From: Bacteroidota bacterium
GTDB lineage: Bacteria; Bacteroidota; Bacteroidia; B-17B0; Aurantibacillaceae
Reading direction: 5' to 3'
Assembly (NCBI GenBank): GCA_016185125.1
Contig: JACPOC010000015.1
Span: 1 to 64,000, forward strand
Length of the DNA stretch: 64,000 nucleotides
A program made the translations under genes and the position numbers. Positions 55,102 through 64,000 of this stretch are shown piece by piece (within the stretch, counting starts at the first letter, position 1; every line of letters starts with the position of its first letter). A model generated the notes under the pieces. The model worked only from the letters and a program-made list of their open reading frames with translations. It ran no database searches and was not told the origin of the DNA.

Positions 55102-56217
55102 ATGACTAACGACGCATTTGAACCTACGTCAGATATTGCTACCGCCATTAAATGTAAAAACTGTGGCGCTGATCTCAAATTTGCCGCCGGCTCACAGAGT
55201 TTAAATTGCGGTTATTGTAATACCAATAATGAAATTATAATTCCGGAAACCGTTATAGCTGAAAACGATTTTAATTATTTTTTAGATCAGCATGCTGCTC
55301 TAAACGAACAACAAACTTTATCTACCGTTAAGTGCGATAGCTGCGGAGCATCCACCACACTTGCGCCTAATGTTACTTCCTCTAATTGTCCGTATTGCGA
55401 TACTCCTCAAGTAATTAAAAACGCCTCAACATGCAGCGTTATTAAGCCTGCCTATATGCTGCCTTTTAAAATAGTGCGCAACGATGCTAAAAATGAGTTT
55501 ATAAAATGGGTAAACAGTTTATGGTTTGCGCCCAATAAATTAAAAGACTACGCCAAAAGCAGTGCCGAAAAACTAAAAGGCGTGTATATGCCTTATTGGA
55601 CTTACGATACCAACACAGACAGTACTTATTACGGACTTCGGGGCGAGTATTATTACGAAACACAAAGTTACAGGGATGCTAACGGCAATGTACAAACCCG
55701 CCAGGTACAACGCACCGCTTGGTTTCCGGCTAGTGGAACTGTAAACAATTCTTTCGACGATCTTTTAGTATGCGCATCTAATTCTTTACCGCAAAAATTA
55801 GTAAGTGAACTCGAGCCTTGGGATTTGCCTGAATTGGTTTCCTATAACGATAAGTTTTTGGCGGGCTTTATTACAGAAAGTTATCAAACACAGTTGAAGG
55901 AAGGTTTTGAAATTGCGAAGGGAAACATGCAAGCGGCAATTAAAACTTCGGTTAAAAGCGATATTGGTGGAGATGTACAACAGATACAATCCTTAAACAC
56001 AAATTATAATGATATAAAATTTAAGCATATACTTTTACCTCTTTGGATAAGTGCTTACCGGTATAATAATAAAGTGTACCGCTTTACGGTTAACGCGCGC
56101 ACAGGCGAAGTACAGGGCGAAAGGCCTTACAGTGCCATAAAAATATTCTTTTTTGTTTTAGCTATTCTCGCTATTTTGGGTATAGGTATTTATTTTTATT
56201 CTGAAATGCAAAATTAA
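55102..56217 (+). CDS. Zinc-ribbon protein with C-terminal membrane anchor
   Basis: A 371-residue protein. Two zinc ribbons open it: Cys18/21/36/39 (KCKNCGADLKF, NCGYCN) and Cys78/81/96/99 (VKCDSCGAS, NCPYCD). The middle contains GVYMPYWTYDTNTDS, typical of a conserved Bacteroidota/Firmicutes family sometimes annotated as a PriA-like helicase, and the end is a membrane segment (FFFVLAILAILGIGIYFY). No helicase motifs are seen. Relatives often adjoin SPFH/YdjI-like genes such as the one at 26391. Confidence 0.8.
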   Translation: MTNDAFEPTSDIATAIKCKNCGADLKFAAGSQSLNCGYCNTNNEIIIPETVIAENDFNYFLDQHAALNEQQTLSTVKCDSCGASTTLAPNVTSSNCPYCDTPQVIKNASTCSVIKPAYMLPFKIVRNDAKNEFIKWVNSLWFAPNKLKDYAKSSAEKLKGVYMPYWTYDTNTDSTYYGLRGEYYYETQSYRDANGNVQTRQVQRTAWFPASGTVNNSFDDLLVCASNSLPQKLVSELEPWDLPELVSYNDKFLAGFITESYQTQLKEGFEIAKGNMQAAIKTSVKSDIGGDVQQIQSLNTNYNDIKFKHILLPLWISAYRYNNKVYRFTVNARTGEVQGERPYSAIKIFFFVLAILAILGIGIYFYSEMQN

Positions 56218-56283
56218 AATATAGGCAATACAAAAATACTTTATATTTTTTTAAGTAGTAATTACAGTTTTTAAAAATGTTCC

Positions 56284-57333
56284 TTATATCAACGCAGGAT
56301 CGATCAAACCTATTTTTACAGAGTGCTCAATAGCCTCTGAACTGTGTACAAAATAACAGCAGTGTGTTTCTGTTTTTTTTATTTTATCAAAAAATTCCGC
56401 CGTTTCTTTTTCTTTGACTTTACTTACGTTTCGGATGTAAACAGCGAAAATTTTACCCGGGAAATCCTTAACAATGGAATGATATATTTCAGGATCGGAT
56501 TGAGAGTTATCTCCCAGCAACACATATTTATGATGAGGATAGGCTTTTAAAATACGGACTATTCGCGTGTACTTACCGGTATGTTTTCCCTGCCCCGTAT
56601 TTAACAGATCTTTAAACCTTTTAATTTGATTGAGTAAAAAAATACCCCGTGGCATTTTTTCTTTTCTGCAAAACTCTTTTATGTAATAATACAGATTCCA
56701 TTCGCTGCTGGAAACATAAAAAAATGGGTTAGGAATTCCATTCTTTCCTGATTGAGAAAGTAGTTGATAATGTTTTACCACACCCTCAAATGGTTTTCTG
56801 CTCCTTGCATTTTTTGTAAACAAAACATATAATCTTTTTCGAAGATTTCGCGAGTGAGAAATCAAAAAGGTATCATCTATATCCGAAATAAAATTATATT
56901 GGTACTCATGAGGTATAAACACAGTACAGAATCCTTGTGCAAGAACGTGGGCTTTGGACGAATTTGAAATGTATGAAACTTTTGCAGGATGCCATCCCGG
57001 AATTTGTTTGTTTTTAGGAACCCAGTCAAATTTAAAAAAGCCGTCTGCTTCGGTTTTAACTTTATGAAGTTCACCGTTCCATTCTATTTCTACATGGGCA
57101 TCTTTTATTGGTACAACTATAAACAAACGTATTAATCCAATAAAATTCAGAAAAACATTTTGAGTATAATTTTTCCTTTCTACCGGGCTTACTTTTAAAA
57201 CATGTCCGTATATTATTATTTCCCCCTTATCCCCATAGCCGTCATATACCCTTATAACAGGTTTTGTGCTGATGCGGAGCCATATAAACAGTTTTTCTAT
57301 CAATTGCGAATAAAGTATTTGTGGCTGAGGCAT
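56284..57333 (-). CDS. App1-like phosphatidate phosphatase (DUF2183)
   Basis: A 349-residue protein. The catalytic HAD-like motif DIDDT (Asp151, Asp153) in YNFISDIDDTFLISHSRNLR, the segment PFEGVVKHYQLLSQ and FYVSSSEWNLYYYIKEFC match the App1/DUF2183 family of phosphatidate phosphatases. The N-terminal ~140 residues are a separate beta-rich domain. Its start is 25 bp from that of the diacylglycerol kinase-like gene on the other strand. Confidence 0.85.
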   Translation of the reverse strand: MPQPQILYSQLIEKLFIWLRISTKPVIRVYDGYGDKGEIIIYGHVLKVSPVERKNYTQNVFLNFIGLIRLFIVVPIKDAHVEIEWNGELHKVKTEADGFFKFDWVPKNKQIPGWHPAKVSYISNSSKAHVLAQGFCTVFIPHEYQYNFISDIDDTFLISHSRNLRKRLYVLFTKNARSRKPFEGVVKHYQLLSQSGKNGIPNPFFYVSSSEWNLYYYIKEFCRKEKMPRGIFLLNQIKRFKDLLNTGQGKHTGKYTRIVRILKAYPHHKYVLLGDNSQSDPEIYHSIVKDFPGKIFAVYIRNVSKVKEKETAEFFDKIKKTETHCCYFVHSSEAIEHSVKIGLIDPALI

Positions 57334-57358
57334 GTATTTTTAATGATAAGATAAAATT

Positions 57359-58240
57359 ATGCCACAGGACAATTTGACGATTTTATTTGTTGTAAACAAG
57401 GTTTCCGGACGAAAAAATACCGATTGGGTAAAACGGATTGAAGAACATTTTATAGGCCTGCCGTATGTATTGCAGTTTTTTAAAATGCCCTTAAACAATG
57501 CCGCAGAAGGTTTAAAAGCCTCTATTAATGCGTTTAAACCACAGCGCGTTGTTGCGGTAGGCGGAGACGGTACGGTAACTTTTGTTGCCAAAGAATTAAT
57601 TGGTAAAGATATAGAAATGGGTATTTTACCCGCCGGTTCTGCCAATGGAATGGCCAGGGAACTGGGAATTGCTGTGGATATTAAAAAGGCGCTCAACATT
57701 GTGATGGAAGGTGAGGTTAAAGAGATGGATGTTATTGGTTTAAATGATACAGAGATATGCCTGCACCTGAGTGATCTTGGGTTAAACGCTCAATTGGTAA
57801 AGCATTTTGATGAGGGCAACACACGAGGGACGCTAGGGTACGCACTGGCTTTGGTAAAAACACTTTACAAGAAGCAACGCATTAAAGTTACCATACAATC
57901 AAAAGATAAAGATGTGCAGCGAAACGCTATTATGGTTATTATAGCCAACGCCAGTAAATATGGCACAGGGGCAACTATAAACCCATTAGGTAATTTATAC
58001 GACGGATTGTTTGAAGTAGTTATTGTTACCAAAATAGGTATTGCCGAAATTTTTAAAATGTTTACGGGCTTTAAAAGATTTAATCCGCAGCACATCGAAG
58101 TGTTGAGTACCAAGTCTGCTATTTTAGAAACCAAGCACAAAGCACATTTTCAAATAGACGGCGAGTATAAAGGAAAAGTTAATAAAGTATATGCAAAGAT
58201 GTTAAGGGGTAAATTGAAGCTGATTGTTCCAAAAAATTAG
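57359..58240 (+). CDS. Diacylglycerol kinase-like lipid kinase (DagK/YegS type)
   Basis: A 293-residue kinase with the conserved GGDGTV (68-73) and PAGSANGMAREL (91-102) motifs of the DAGK catalytic domain and the C-terminal QIDGEYKGKVNKV segment. It phosphorylates diacylglycerol or a similar lipid using ATP. It is divergent from the App1-like phosphatase that would reverse this reaction. Confidence 0.9.
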   Translation: MPQDNLTILFVVNKVSGRKNTDWVKRIEEHFIGLPYVLQFFKMPLNNAAEGLKASINAFKPQRVVAVGGDGTVTFVAKELIGKDIEMGILPAGSANGMARELGIAVDIKKALNIVMEGEVKEMDVIGLNDTEICLHLSDLGLNAQLVKHFDEGNTRGTLGYALALVKTLYKKQRIKVTIQSKDKDVQRNAIMVIIANASKYGTGATINPLGNLYDGLFEVVIVTKIGIAEIFKMFTGFKRFNPQHIEVLSTKSAILETKHKAHFQIDGEYKGKVNKVYAKMLRGKLKLIVPKN

Positions 58241-58433
58241 GTTCAGAAAATTTAGATGTGTAATTGAATCTTGAATTTGTTACACGCTTGTGTTACTAAC
58301 GGTTTCAGGTATTGCTGATTGCACTCTAAAAATCTCTGTTTGCAAAAAGTGTTTAAAATCCTTGCTTAATCTATTGTTTTTTAGACCTTGATTAGATATC
58401 AATTTTGCTCCATCAGCAACAAAGCCCTCATTA

Positions 58434-59069
58434 TTAAGCACCAACAGTTTTCTTTTTCTTTTTAGATTTTTTTGCTTTGGCCTTATTGGAAGCTTTAATC
58501 GCTGCTGAATCTACCGGTACTACTGTAACAGTTGGAGCTATAACCGGCGGTGGAAGTTTAGCGATTTTCTTGCGTTTTTCTTCCAAGATAATTCGGTCTG
58601 TTTCTAAAGCCTGTTTTTGAGTAGGGTTAAGGTAGCCAACGATTTTTTCGTAAAACGAGTTTTGTGCTGCCCTCAAGCCACGGTATACCGCATCTTTATT
58701 GTCAATGGTTTTTGCCTCCAACTTCAAACGTGCCTGCTTTTCAGTTTCTCTTCGGTCAGTAGCGGCAACCGTCCAAAGATCTTGCTGCGAGGCACTGAGA
58801 TTAAACCTTTCAGCTGCCATCTTTACTTCCTCTTCTAAGGTAGCTGCTTCGTATACGCTCTTATAATCTACAAAGGCGGTTTGTGTAGAGCCTGCTATAT
58901 CTGTTGTAGGTGTTGATGAATCGGTGGGTGTGCCTACCGTTGAAGCGCCTGAAACACTACCTGCTGTAGCGGTTTTGGCTGGAGTAATTGTTAAGGATGA
59001 AGAACCATTTTGCGCACCTGCCACCTGGAACATTATAACTGCCGGGAAGATAAAATACTTAAATGTCAT
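58434..59069 (-). CDS. Secreted hypothetical protein, Lys-rich tail
   Basis: A 211-residue protein with signal peptide (to about FQVAGAQ), a Ser/Thr/Ala-rich linker (~20-75), a helical region with NLSASQQDLW and YLNPTQKQALETDR (LTxxQ-like phrases recalling Spy/CpxP proteins) and a C-terminal KKSKKKKKT tail. The Spy-like similarity is weak and the function is unknown. Confidence 0.65.
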   Translation of the reverse strand: MTFKYFIFPAVIMFQVAGAQNGSSSLTITPAKTATAGSVSGASTVGTPTDSSTPTTDIAGSTQTAFVDYKSVYEAATLEEEVKMAAERFNLSASQQDLWTVAATDRRETEKQARLKLEAKTIDNKDAVYRGLRAAQNSFYEKIVGYLNPTQKQALETDRIILEEKRKKIAKLPPPVIAPTVTVVPVDSAAIKASNKAKAKKSKKKKKTVGA

Positions 59070-59258
59070 AGTTTTTGAATAAAATATAACTTAAATCACA
59101 CAAAGTCTGTGCCACCCCAGTTCAAGTATTCTTATCAATGCCTAACTCTTTTTTTAGCCAAAAAAGTATAAAAAACTAATTTATATATTTTACCCTTTTA
59201 GGATTACAATTTCACCTGAAACGATTTAGATTTATTAAATACTTGTATTTACTTCAAC

Positions 59259-59288
59259 AAAAAGGCTTCCTTTCAAAGAAGCCTTTTT
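59259..59288 (-). terminator. Rho-independent terminator of the HtrA-like gene
   Basis: AAAAAGGCTTC/GAAGCCTTTTT with an 8-nt loop; on the minus strand it ends in T5, 22 bp after the stop of the HtrA-like protease gene. Confidence 0.85.
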
Positions 59289-59310
59289 GAAGTTTAAGCT
59301 AAATTATTTG

Positions 59311-60765
59311 CTACAATTCAAATCCGTAGTAAGCTCGCGAACCGTTAGGATAATAACCTTCAATTAATATGGCACCGCTCCTGTTGCTTAATCGCTCTTT
59401 TAAATCATCGGCACTACTCACTTTTTTCTTATCAATGCTTGTTATTATAAACCCTTCCTTAATGCCCACCTGAGCTAATTTGCCGTTGCTTAATTTCCCC
59501 ACTTTTACTCCACTTTCTATTCGCAATCTCGCCAAATCTTGCTGCTCAACATTGGTAAATTCTGCGCCAAGTGCCGAAACATTTTTGTTTACTATTTCAC
59601 TTTTCTTTATCAACCTAGTGGTGTTATCAAGAGTTTTTAAAATAACAGGAAGATTTAATTCTTTATTATTTCTTAAAACAGTTGCGCTCACTTTATCACC
59701 CGGGCGGTATTTACTTATCTGTTCCTGCAATTCACTTACACTTCTTACAGTAACATCCTGTATTTTTGTTATCACATCACCTTCTTCAATGCCTGCTTCC
59801 TGAGCACTTCCGCCAACGGTTAATCCTTTTACATATATACCTGTTAACTGCTTTATGTTTTTTTCCTGCGCAAATGCAGCATTAATATCCTGAATATTAA
59901 CTCCCAAATATGCTCTCTGGACGGTACCGAATTCTATTATATCGCTCACTACTTTTTTAACAATATTTACCGGTACTGCGAAAGAATATCCCTGATAAGC
60001 ACCATTGTTAGATGCAATAGCGGTATTTATGCCTATTAACTCCCCATTGGTATTAACCAAAGCTCCACCGCTGTTACCGGGATTCACTGCCGCATCTGTT
60101 TGAATAAATGATTCTATAGGTCGCTTATTATTATCCAATATATTATTTCTGCCTTTAGCGCTAATTATGCCGGCCGTTACAGTACTTTCCAAATTAAAAG
60201 GATTTCCTACTGCCAAAGCCCATTCGCCCACCTTTACAAAGTCGCTGTTTCCATAACTTAAAAAAGGAAGTGATTTTTCTTTGATCTTAATAAGTGCCAC
60301 ATCTGTACTTGCATCCGAGCCAATAATTTCCCCCGCATAGGTTCTTCGGTCATTTAAAACAACTTCAATTTTATCTGCTCCTGCAACCACATGATTATTA
60401 GTTACAATGTATCCATCATTACTTATAATAACACCACTTCCGCTGCCTTGTTGGGTGTAGTTTTGCTGTCGTTTTTGAGGCCCGAAAAACCATTCGGCAA
60501 AGGGATCGTAATTTAAATTATTCACCTGCTCGCTGGTAGTATTTATATGTACAACGGCATTCACGGATTTTTCAGCCGCCATTGTAAAATCTGTGGCAAA
60601 AGCAGATGGAGCCGTATTGCCGGTGGTTAAATGATAGACCGGAGCATTTTGTGGCGACGACGTTTGACTGCCAACTTTAAAATCACTAAACAGAAAATGA
60701 GCGCCTGAAAGTGCTGCAAAGCCCCCAAAACAAGCAATAGCTAATGTAGAAACGAACTTTTTCAT
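59311..60765 (-). CDS. htrA: HtrA/DegP-type serine protease with two PDZ domains
   Basis: A 484-residue periplasmic protease-chaperone with signal peptide or membrane anchor (first ~25 residues). The catalytic triad is intact: His125 in NNHVVAGADK, Asp155 in STDVALIK and Ser232 in NPGNSGGALV. PDZ1 starts near 290 (AYLGVNIQ, ITGIYVKGLTVGGSAQEAGI) and PDZ2 near 395. A -7-like box TAATTTTG lies at 60805-60798 on the minus strand, about 35 bp upstream of the start. A terminator follows the gene. Confidence 0.95.
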   Translation of the reverse strand: MKKFVSTLAIACFGGFAALSGAHFLFSDFKVGSQTSSPQNAPVYHLTTGNTAPSAFATDFTMAAEKSVNAVVHINTTSEQVNNLNYDPFAEWFFGPQKRQQNYTQQGSGSGVIISNDGYIVTNNHVVAGADKIEVVLNDRRTYAGEIIGSDASTDVALIKIKEKSLPFLSYGNSDFVKVGEWALAVGNPFNLESTVTAGIISAKGRNNILDNNKRPIESFIQTDAAVNPGNSGGALVNTNGELIGINTAIASNNGAYQGYSFAVPVNIVKKVVSDIIEFGTVQRAYLGVNIQDINAAFAQEKNIKQLTGIYVKGLTVGGSAQEAGIEEGDVITKIQDVTVRSVSELQEQISKYRPGDKVSATVLRNNKELNLPVILKTLDNTTRLIKKSEIVNKNVSALGAEFTNVEQQDLARLRIESGVKVGKLSNGKLAQVGIKEGFIITSIDKKKVSSADDLKERLSNRSGAILIEGYYPNGSRAYYGFEL

Positions 60766-60885
60766 GATTCTTAGTTTTTATTTAATTATTACTAATACAA
60801 AATTACAACCAAAATATTCGTTTGAATTATTTTTAACAATCCTTAACCGCGCATTTATTTTTACTAAATTTACAATACAAATCCA

Positions 60886-61515
60886 ATGAGACTTAAGCGC
60901 AAAATTCCCACATTTATTTTTGGAGTATCCATAGGCTTGGTTATTGGCGTAGGATTTTTTATCTTTAAAATAACCGATATTTTTAATAATTTAAAAGAAA
61001 CTGCCAAAGAACAGATTACTGTTATTCAACAACCTGTTAAAAATATAAATGAGGATTCTAAAATAACCGATAAAAATAGAGAACGATTTAAAATTAATTT
61101 AGGCCACTCGCCAAAAGTAAATTATCATGAAGTAGATAGTTTAATAAAACAGGAGTCAGATTTAAATGTAGCCACTGATGAGTTATTGACGGTGAAAAAT
61201 GTAAAAATAATAAATATAGGAACCGCAGCCATGGTGGACACCTCTGCCGCAAGTGTAGCGGGAGTTGAAACTAATTTTTCAGACCTTTATTTTATTGAGT
61301 TTTGGAAAACACCCCTCAACTCCAAAGGCTACCGTTTTTCCAAAAACAAAATTATGCTGTATGGCTTTATGGATTACACAAATGTTTCTTTATATCAGCT
61401 GGATAATGACATTTATATAAAATGCACCGATCAGGTTTATAAATTACAGTTCGGAAGCGATTTTAAACAACTTGAACGTGTGATAGATTCTGATCTTCTT
61501 GCAAAAATTAATTAA
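60886..61515 (+). CDS. Single-pass membrane protein of unknown function
   Basis: A 209-residue protein with one N-terminal membrane anchor (FIFGVSIGLVIGVGFFIFKI, residues ~10-29). The rest is soluble and probably periplasmic, with a DLYFIEFWKTPLNSKGYRFS segment. No family is recognised. It is divergent from htrA and ends 6 bp before dapF on the same strand. Confidence 0.65.
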   Translation: MRLKRKIPTFIFGVSIGLVIGVGFFIFKITDIFNNLKETAKEQITVIQQPVKNINEDSKITDKNRERFKINLGHSPKVNYHEVDSLIKQESDLNVATDELLTVKNVKIINIGTAAMVDTSAASVAGVETNFSDLYFIEFWKTPLNSKGYRFSKNKIMLYGFMDYTNVSLYQLDNDIYIKCTDQVYKLQFGSDFKQLERVIDSDLLAKIN

Positions 61516-61521
61516 GCAAAA

Positions 61522-62310
61522 ATGTTATTGAATTTTAATAAATACCAAGGCACCGGTAACGATTTTATCTTAATTGATAATCGGTTGCACCAAATTTCTT
61601 TAACAACCGAACAAATAAATTTTTTATGTAATCGTCGTTTCGGTATTGGAGCTGACGGCCTTATGCTTTTAGAACTTGAACCCGGTTTTGATTTTAAAAT
61701 GGTTTATTTTAATAATGATGGCAATCAAAGCAGTATGTGTGGTAATGGCGGAAGATGCATTACAGCTTTCGCAAAACAACTTGGTTTAATTTCTGATAAA
61801 TGTAAATTTTTGGCAATAGATGGCGAACACGAAGCGGTCATTTTAATTGATGGAAAAATATCTTTAAAAATGGCGGATGTTAAAGAAATTGAAAAAAATA
61901 CCGATCATTATTTTCTTAATACAGGCTCACCTCACTACGTTAAGAGGGTAAATAACGTACACGACATCAATGTTGCGGAGGAAGGAAAAAAAATAAGATA
62001 CAATGAACGTTTTAAAAATGAAGGAACTAACGTCAACTTTATTGAACAAAAAGACGATCATATTTTTGTTCGCACTTATGAAAGAGGTGTGGAAGAGGAG
62101 ACTTTTTCTTGCGGAACGGGTGTAACGGCAGCAGCATTGGTAGCCGGGCTTGAGGGAATGCTTTTAACCAAGAATTATTGCATTGTTAAAACCCTTGGCG
62201 GAGAGTTGGAAGTTAAATTTGAAAAGGTTTTGGATGCTAATTTTTATAACATTTGGCTAAACGGGCCTGCGGAGCTTGTATATATGGGGCAAATTGAATT
62301 AAAAGAGTGA
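61522..62310 (+). CDS. dapF: Diaminopimelate epimerase
   Basis: A 262-residue enzyme that interconverts LL- and meso-diaminopimelate for lysine and peptidoglycan synthesis. The two catalytic cysteines are present: Cys73 in SMCGNGGRC and Cys197 in FSCGTGVTA. N-terminal YQGTGNDFILIDN matches the family. Its TGA overlaps the GTG start of the next gene. Confidence 0.96.
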   Translation: MLLNFNKYQGTGNDFILIDNRLHQISLTTEQINFLCNRRFGIGADGLMLLELEPGFDFKMVYFNNDGNQSSMCGNGGRCITAFAKQLGLISDKCKFLAIDGEHEAVILIDGKISLKMADVKEIEKNTDHYFLNTGSPHYVKRVNNVHDINVAEEGKKIRYNERFKNEGTNVNFIEQKDDHIFVRTYERGVEEETFSCGTGVTAAALVAGLEGMLLTKNYCIVKTLGGELEVKFEKVLDANFYNIWLNGPAELVYMGQIELKE

Positions 62311-62861
62311 CTTCCCCGAACATTTATATCCCACTTCAAACGCTTACTTTTGCCCCGAAACTGTTGGAAAAGGGATCTTGGCTTGCCATTGTTCATTCTC
62401 AACGAATTCCGCCGCATGTTGGAATGTTATTTTCAGGAAATTATAATTCCCTTACCATTAAGGAAGCTGAAATTAATATTAGCAGTGAAGTTTTCCTGAA
62501 AATGCTCTCACAAAAGAAAATAAAAACTTTATTCTTAAAATTAGCTCATCATCCAGTTTTTAGTTTAGATCATCAAATGGCTATGTTTCAAGAGCAACTT
62601 AAAAAGTTTGGTTGCGTAAAAAGCACTCAAGCCACATGTCTTTCACCGATTAAATTATTTTTTTCAGAATTTTACGCATTGCCTTTAGTCGATAAAGAAC
62701 TCCTTTTTGATTTTATTTTACGATTAAAAGAAAATAATTTTTTAGATTTTGTATGCGGACTTAATGTAGAACTCAATGATGGAGTTGAACTTCCCTTCTA
62801 TTCCAGTGAAGAGCTTAACGATAAAATTACAAGCGAACGCAGTTTATATTATAACAATTAA
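62307..62861 (+). CDS. Conserved-looking hypothetical protein in dapF operon
   Basis: A 184-residue cytosolic protein starting at a GTG that overlaps the dapF stop (GTGA). No family is recognised. Segments such as GSWLAIVHSQRIPPHVGMLF and LKLAHHPVFSLDHQMAMF are structured, with no membrane segment or signal peptide. Its stop overlaps the ATG of the GNAT gene (TAATG). This coupled position suggests a steady dapF-linked role, not yet identifiable. Confidence 0.65.
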   Translation: MTSPNIYIPLQTLTFAPKLLEKGSWLAIVHSQRIPPHVGMLFSGNYNSLTIKEAEINISSEVFLKMLSQKKIKTLFLKLAHHPVFSLDHQMAMFQEQLKKFGCVKSTQATCLSPIKLFFSEFYALPLVDKELLFDFILRLKENNFLDFVCGLNVELNDGVELPFYSSEELNDKITSERSLYYNN

Positions 62862-63391
62862 TGTTTTTAAAATCTCAAAATATTTTTTTACGAGCCATGG
62901 AACCCAGCGATGTTGAACTCTTGTATACATGGGAGAACGACAATAGCTTATGGCCCGTTAGTAATACAAACATGCCCTTTAGTAAGTTTGTACTAAATGA
63001 ATTTGTAAGCACATCGCATCAGGATATATACAGCAGTAAGCAATTACGGTTAATGGTTGCCGAAAATGTACAGAACAAAACAATTGGCTGTATTGATATT
63101 TTTGAATTTGACCCGCAAAATGCCCGAGCCGGTATTGGAATTTATATTCATAAGGATTATAGGGAAAAAGGATTTGCTAAAGAAAGTATAGATTTAATAA
63201 CTGAATACGCTTTTAAAATATTGCACCTAAAACAAATATATTCTCACATCAATCCAAATAACGAAGCCAGTCTTAAACTTTTTACTAAATCCGGTTTTGA
63301 AAAAATTGCATTAAAAAAATCATGGCAAAAAGTTTCACTAAACCTGTTCGAAGATGTGTGGTTCTTACAACTCATCAACCATGGTGATTAA
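62861..63391 (+). CDS. GNAT N-acetyltransferase (RimJ/SpeG-like)
   Basis: A 176-residue acetyltransferase resembling the RimJ/RimL/SpeG group: FLRAMEPSDVELLYTWENDN at the start, then IGIYIHKDYREKGFAKESI (acetyl-CoA loop), and YSHINPNNEASLKLFTKSGF near the end. The substrate is unknown. It shares one base with the preceding gene and overlaps the cytochrome gene by 11 bp. Confidence 0.9.
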   Translation: MFLKSQNIFLRAMEPSDVELLYTWENDNSLWPVSNTNMPFSKFVLNEFVSTSHQDIYSSKQLRLMVAENVQNKTIGCIDIFEFDPQNARAGIGIYIHKDYREKGFAKESIDLITEYAFKILHLKQIYSHINPNNEASLKLFTKSGFEKIALKKSWQKVSLNLFEDVWFLQLINHGD

Positions 63392-64000
63392 AAAAAAAAT
63401 TATAATTGTATTTCTGTGTACGGTAATCACTTTGATGCTTACTGTTTGTGATAACTCCAAAGAAAAGGTAAACTTCATCCAACCTTCTCCAACATCTTCT
63501 TATTTAAATCATGATGACTCCGCTAAATATGTTGGAATGCCAACTTGTAAAGGCTGCCATCCAAAAATATATAACACGTTTATTGAAACGGGAATGGGAA
63601 AATCGTTTGACGTTGCGGGCCGAAAAAAATCTTCTGCCGATTTTACTAGCGCAACAATACACGATAAAGCCGGCGATTTTAATTACAAAGCATTCTTGCA
63701 TAACGATAGTTTATATTTCAAAGAATACCGCACGGATAAAAACGATACTATTCACAGCAGAACGGAGCAGGTGAATTTTATTATAGGATCCGGACAACAC
63801 ACTAATTCCCATATACAAAATGTTAACGGCTACCTTACTCAAATGCCCATGACCTATTACACGCAAAAAAAACATTGGGATCTTCCACCCGGATTTGAGA
63901 AAGGTTTTAACACGCACTTTACACGCAAAATAGGATTGGAATGTATGACTTGCCACAATGGTTTTCCTGATTTTGTGATGGGTTCTGAAAATAAATACCG
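63381..64000 (+). CDS. c-type cytochrome lipoprotein (3' partial)
   Basis: The frame is open from ATG 63381 to the right edge. It begins with a lipoprotein signal (LTVC, Cys23). Two heme-binding motifs are seen, CKGCH (residues 56-60) and CMTCH (188-192), in a context (YVGMPTCKGCHPKIYNTF and IGSGQHTNSHIQNVNGYLTQ) typical of multiheme c-type cytochromes of Bacteroidota; more heme sites may lie beyond the edge. The first 11 bases overlap the GNAT gene. An outer- or inner-membrane electron carrier is inferred. Confidence 0.75.
   Translation, partial: MVIKKKIIIVFLCTVITLMLTVCDNSKEKVNFIQPSPTSSYLNHDDSAKYVGMPTCKGCHPKIYNTFIETGMGKSFDVAGRKKSSADFTSATIHDKAGDFNYKAFLHNDSLYFKEYRTDKNDTIHSRTEQVNFIIGSGQHTNSHIQNVNGYLTQMPMTYYTQKKHWDLPPGFEKGFNTHFTRKIGLECMTCHNGFPDFVMGSENKY

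Noticed and set aside
63511-63774. 87-codon plus-strand ORF near the right edge
   Set aside because: It lies in a different frame within the cytochrome gene, whose frame carries CxxCH motifs and a lipoprotein signal.

Overview
This is a low-GC chromosomal window from a Bacteroidota bacterium with a type IX secretion system (T9SS), of a Flavobacteriales/Chitinophagales-like kind. The lineage evidence is: secreted proteins with C-terminal T9SS sorting domains (genes at 1455, 3652 and 15756); an adjacent PorV-family protein and gingipain-like C25 peptidase (48916-55016); GSCFA and DUF3467 proteins; weak Shine-Dalgarno sequences at nearly all genes; and a textbook Bacteroidota promoter (TTTG-N20-TATATTTG) in front of rplS. 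No prophage, complete insertion sequence or CRISPR array is visible.

Layout. 1-8.8 kb is an accessory surface region: tail-fibre-like proteins with a chaperone-like C-terminus (one partial, one frameshifted), T9SS-secreted proteins, a lipase-like T9SS cargo, and lipoproteins that include a recent tandem duplication with a mosaic divergence pattern. 8.8-9.7 kb holds no convincing gene but is dense in repeats: a C13 run, short degenerate repeats, inverted repeats, two perfect hairpins and a 21-bp minisatellite. 9.7-15.4 kb carries a TerB/ABC transporter fusion followed by nucleotide genes (nucleoside phosphorylase, pyrF) and DUF3467. 15.8-20.7 kb is a giant beta-propeller/PKD/Ig-like T9SS cargo. 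20.8-32.5 kb is mostly housekeeping (ruvB, smpB, rplS, an aminotransferase, a CorC-like protein, lipid-related genes, an HTH regulator with a clear operator, DUF2383 plus an overlapping 36-codon ORF). A tRNA-Leu(GAG) with a terminator follows. 33.2-46.5 kb has GSCFA, alaS, dnaX, an M16 peptidase, proline dehydrogenase, a cell-wall amidase and arfB. 46.5-55.0 kb runs MBOAT, SGNH-like, PorV-like and C25 peptidase on one strand, suggesting glycan O-acylation next to T9SS cargo processing. 55.1-64 kb has a zinc-ribbon membrane protein, a divergent phosphatidate-phosphatase-like/diacylglycerol-kinase-like pair, an HtrA protease, and a coupled dapF operon that runs off the right edge into a c-type cytochrome lipoprotein.

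The strongest non-gene signal is an A10 tract in dnaX exactly at the end of the conserved clamp-loader core. Slippage there leads at once to a stop codon, so it probably yields a gamma-type short product. Other points worth checking are the mosaic lipoprotein pair with its G10 tract, the heptad-encoding minisatellite, the small ORF overlapping the DUF2383 gene, and the O-acylation/T9SS gene neighbourhood.
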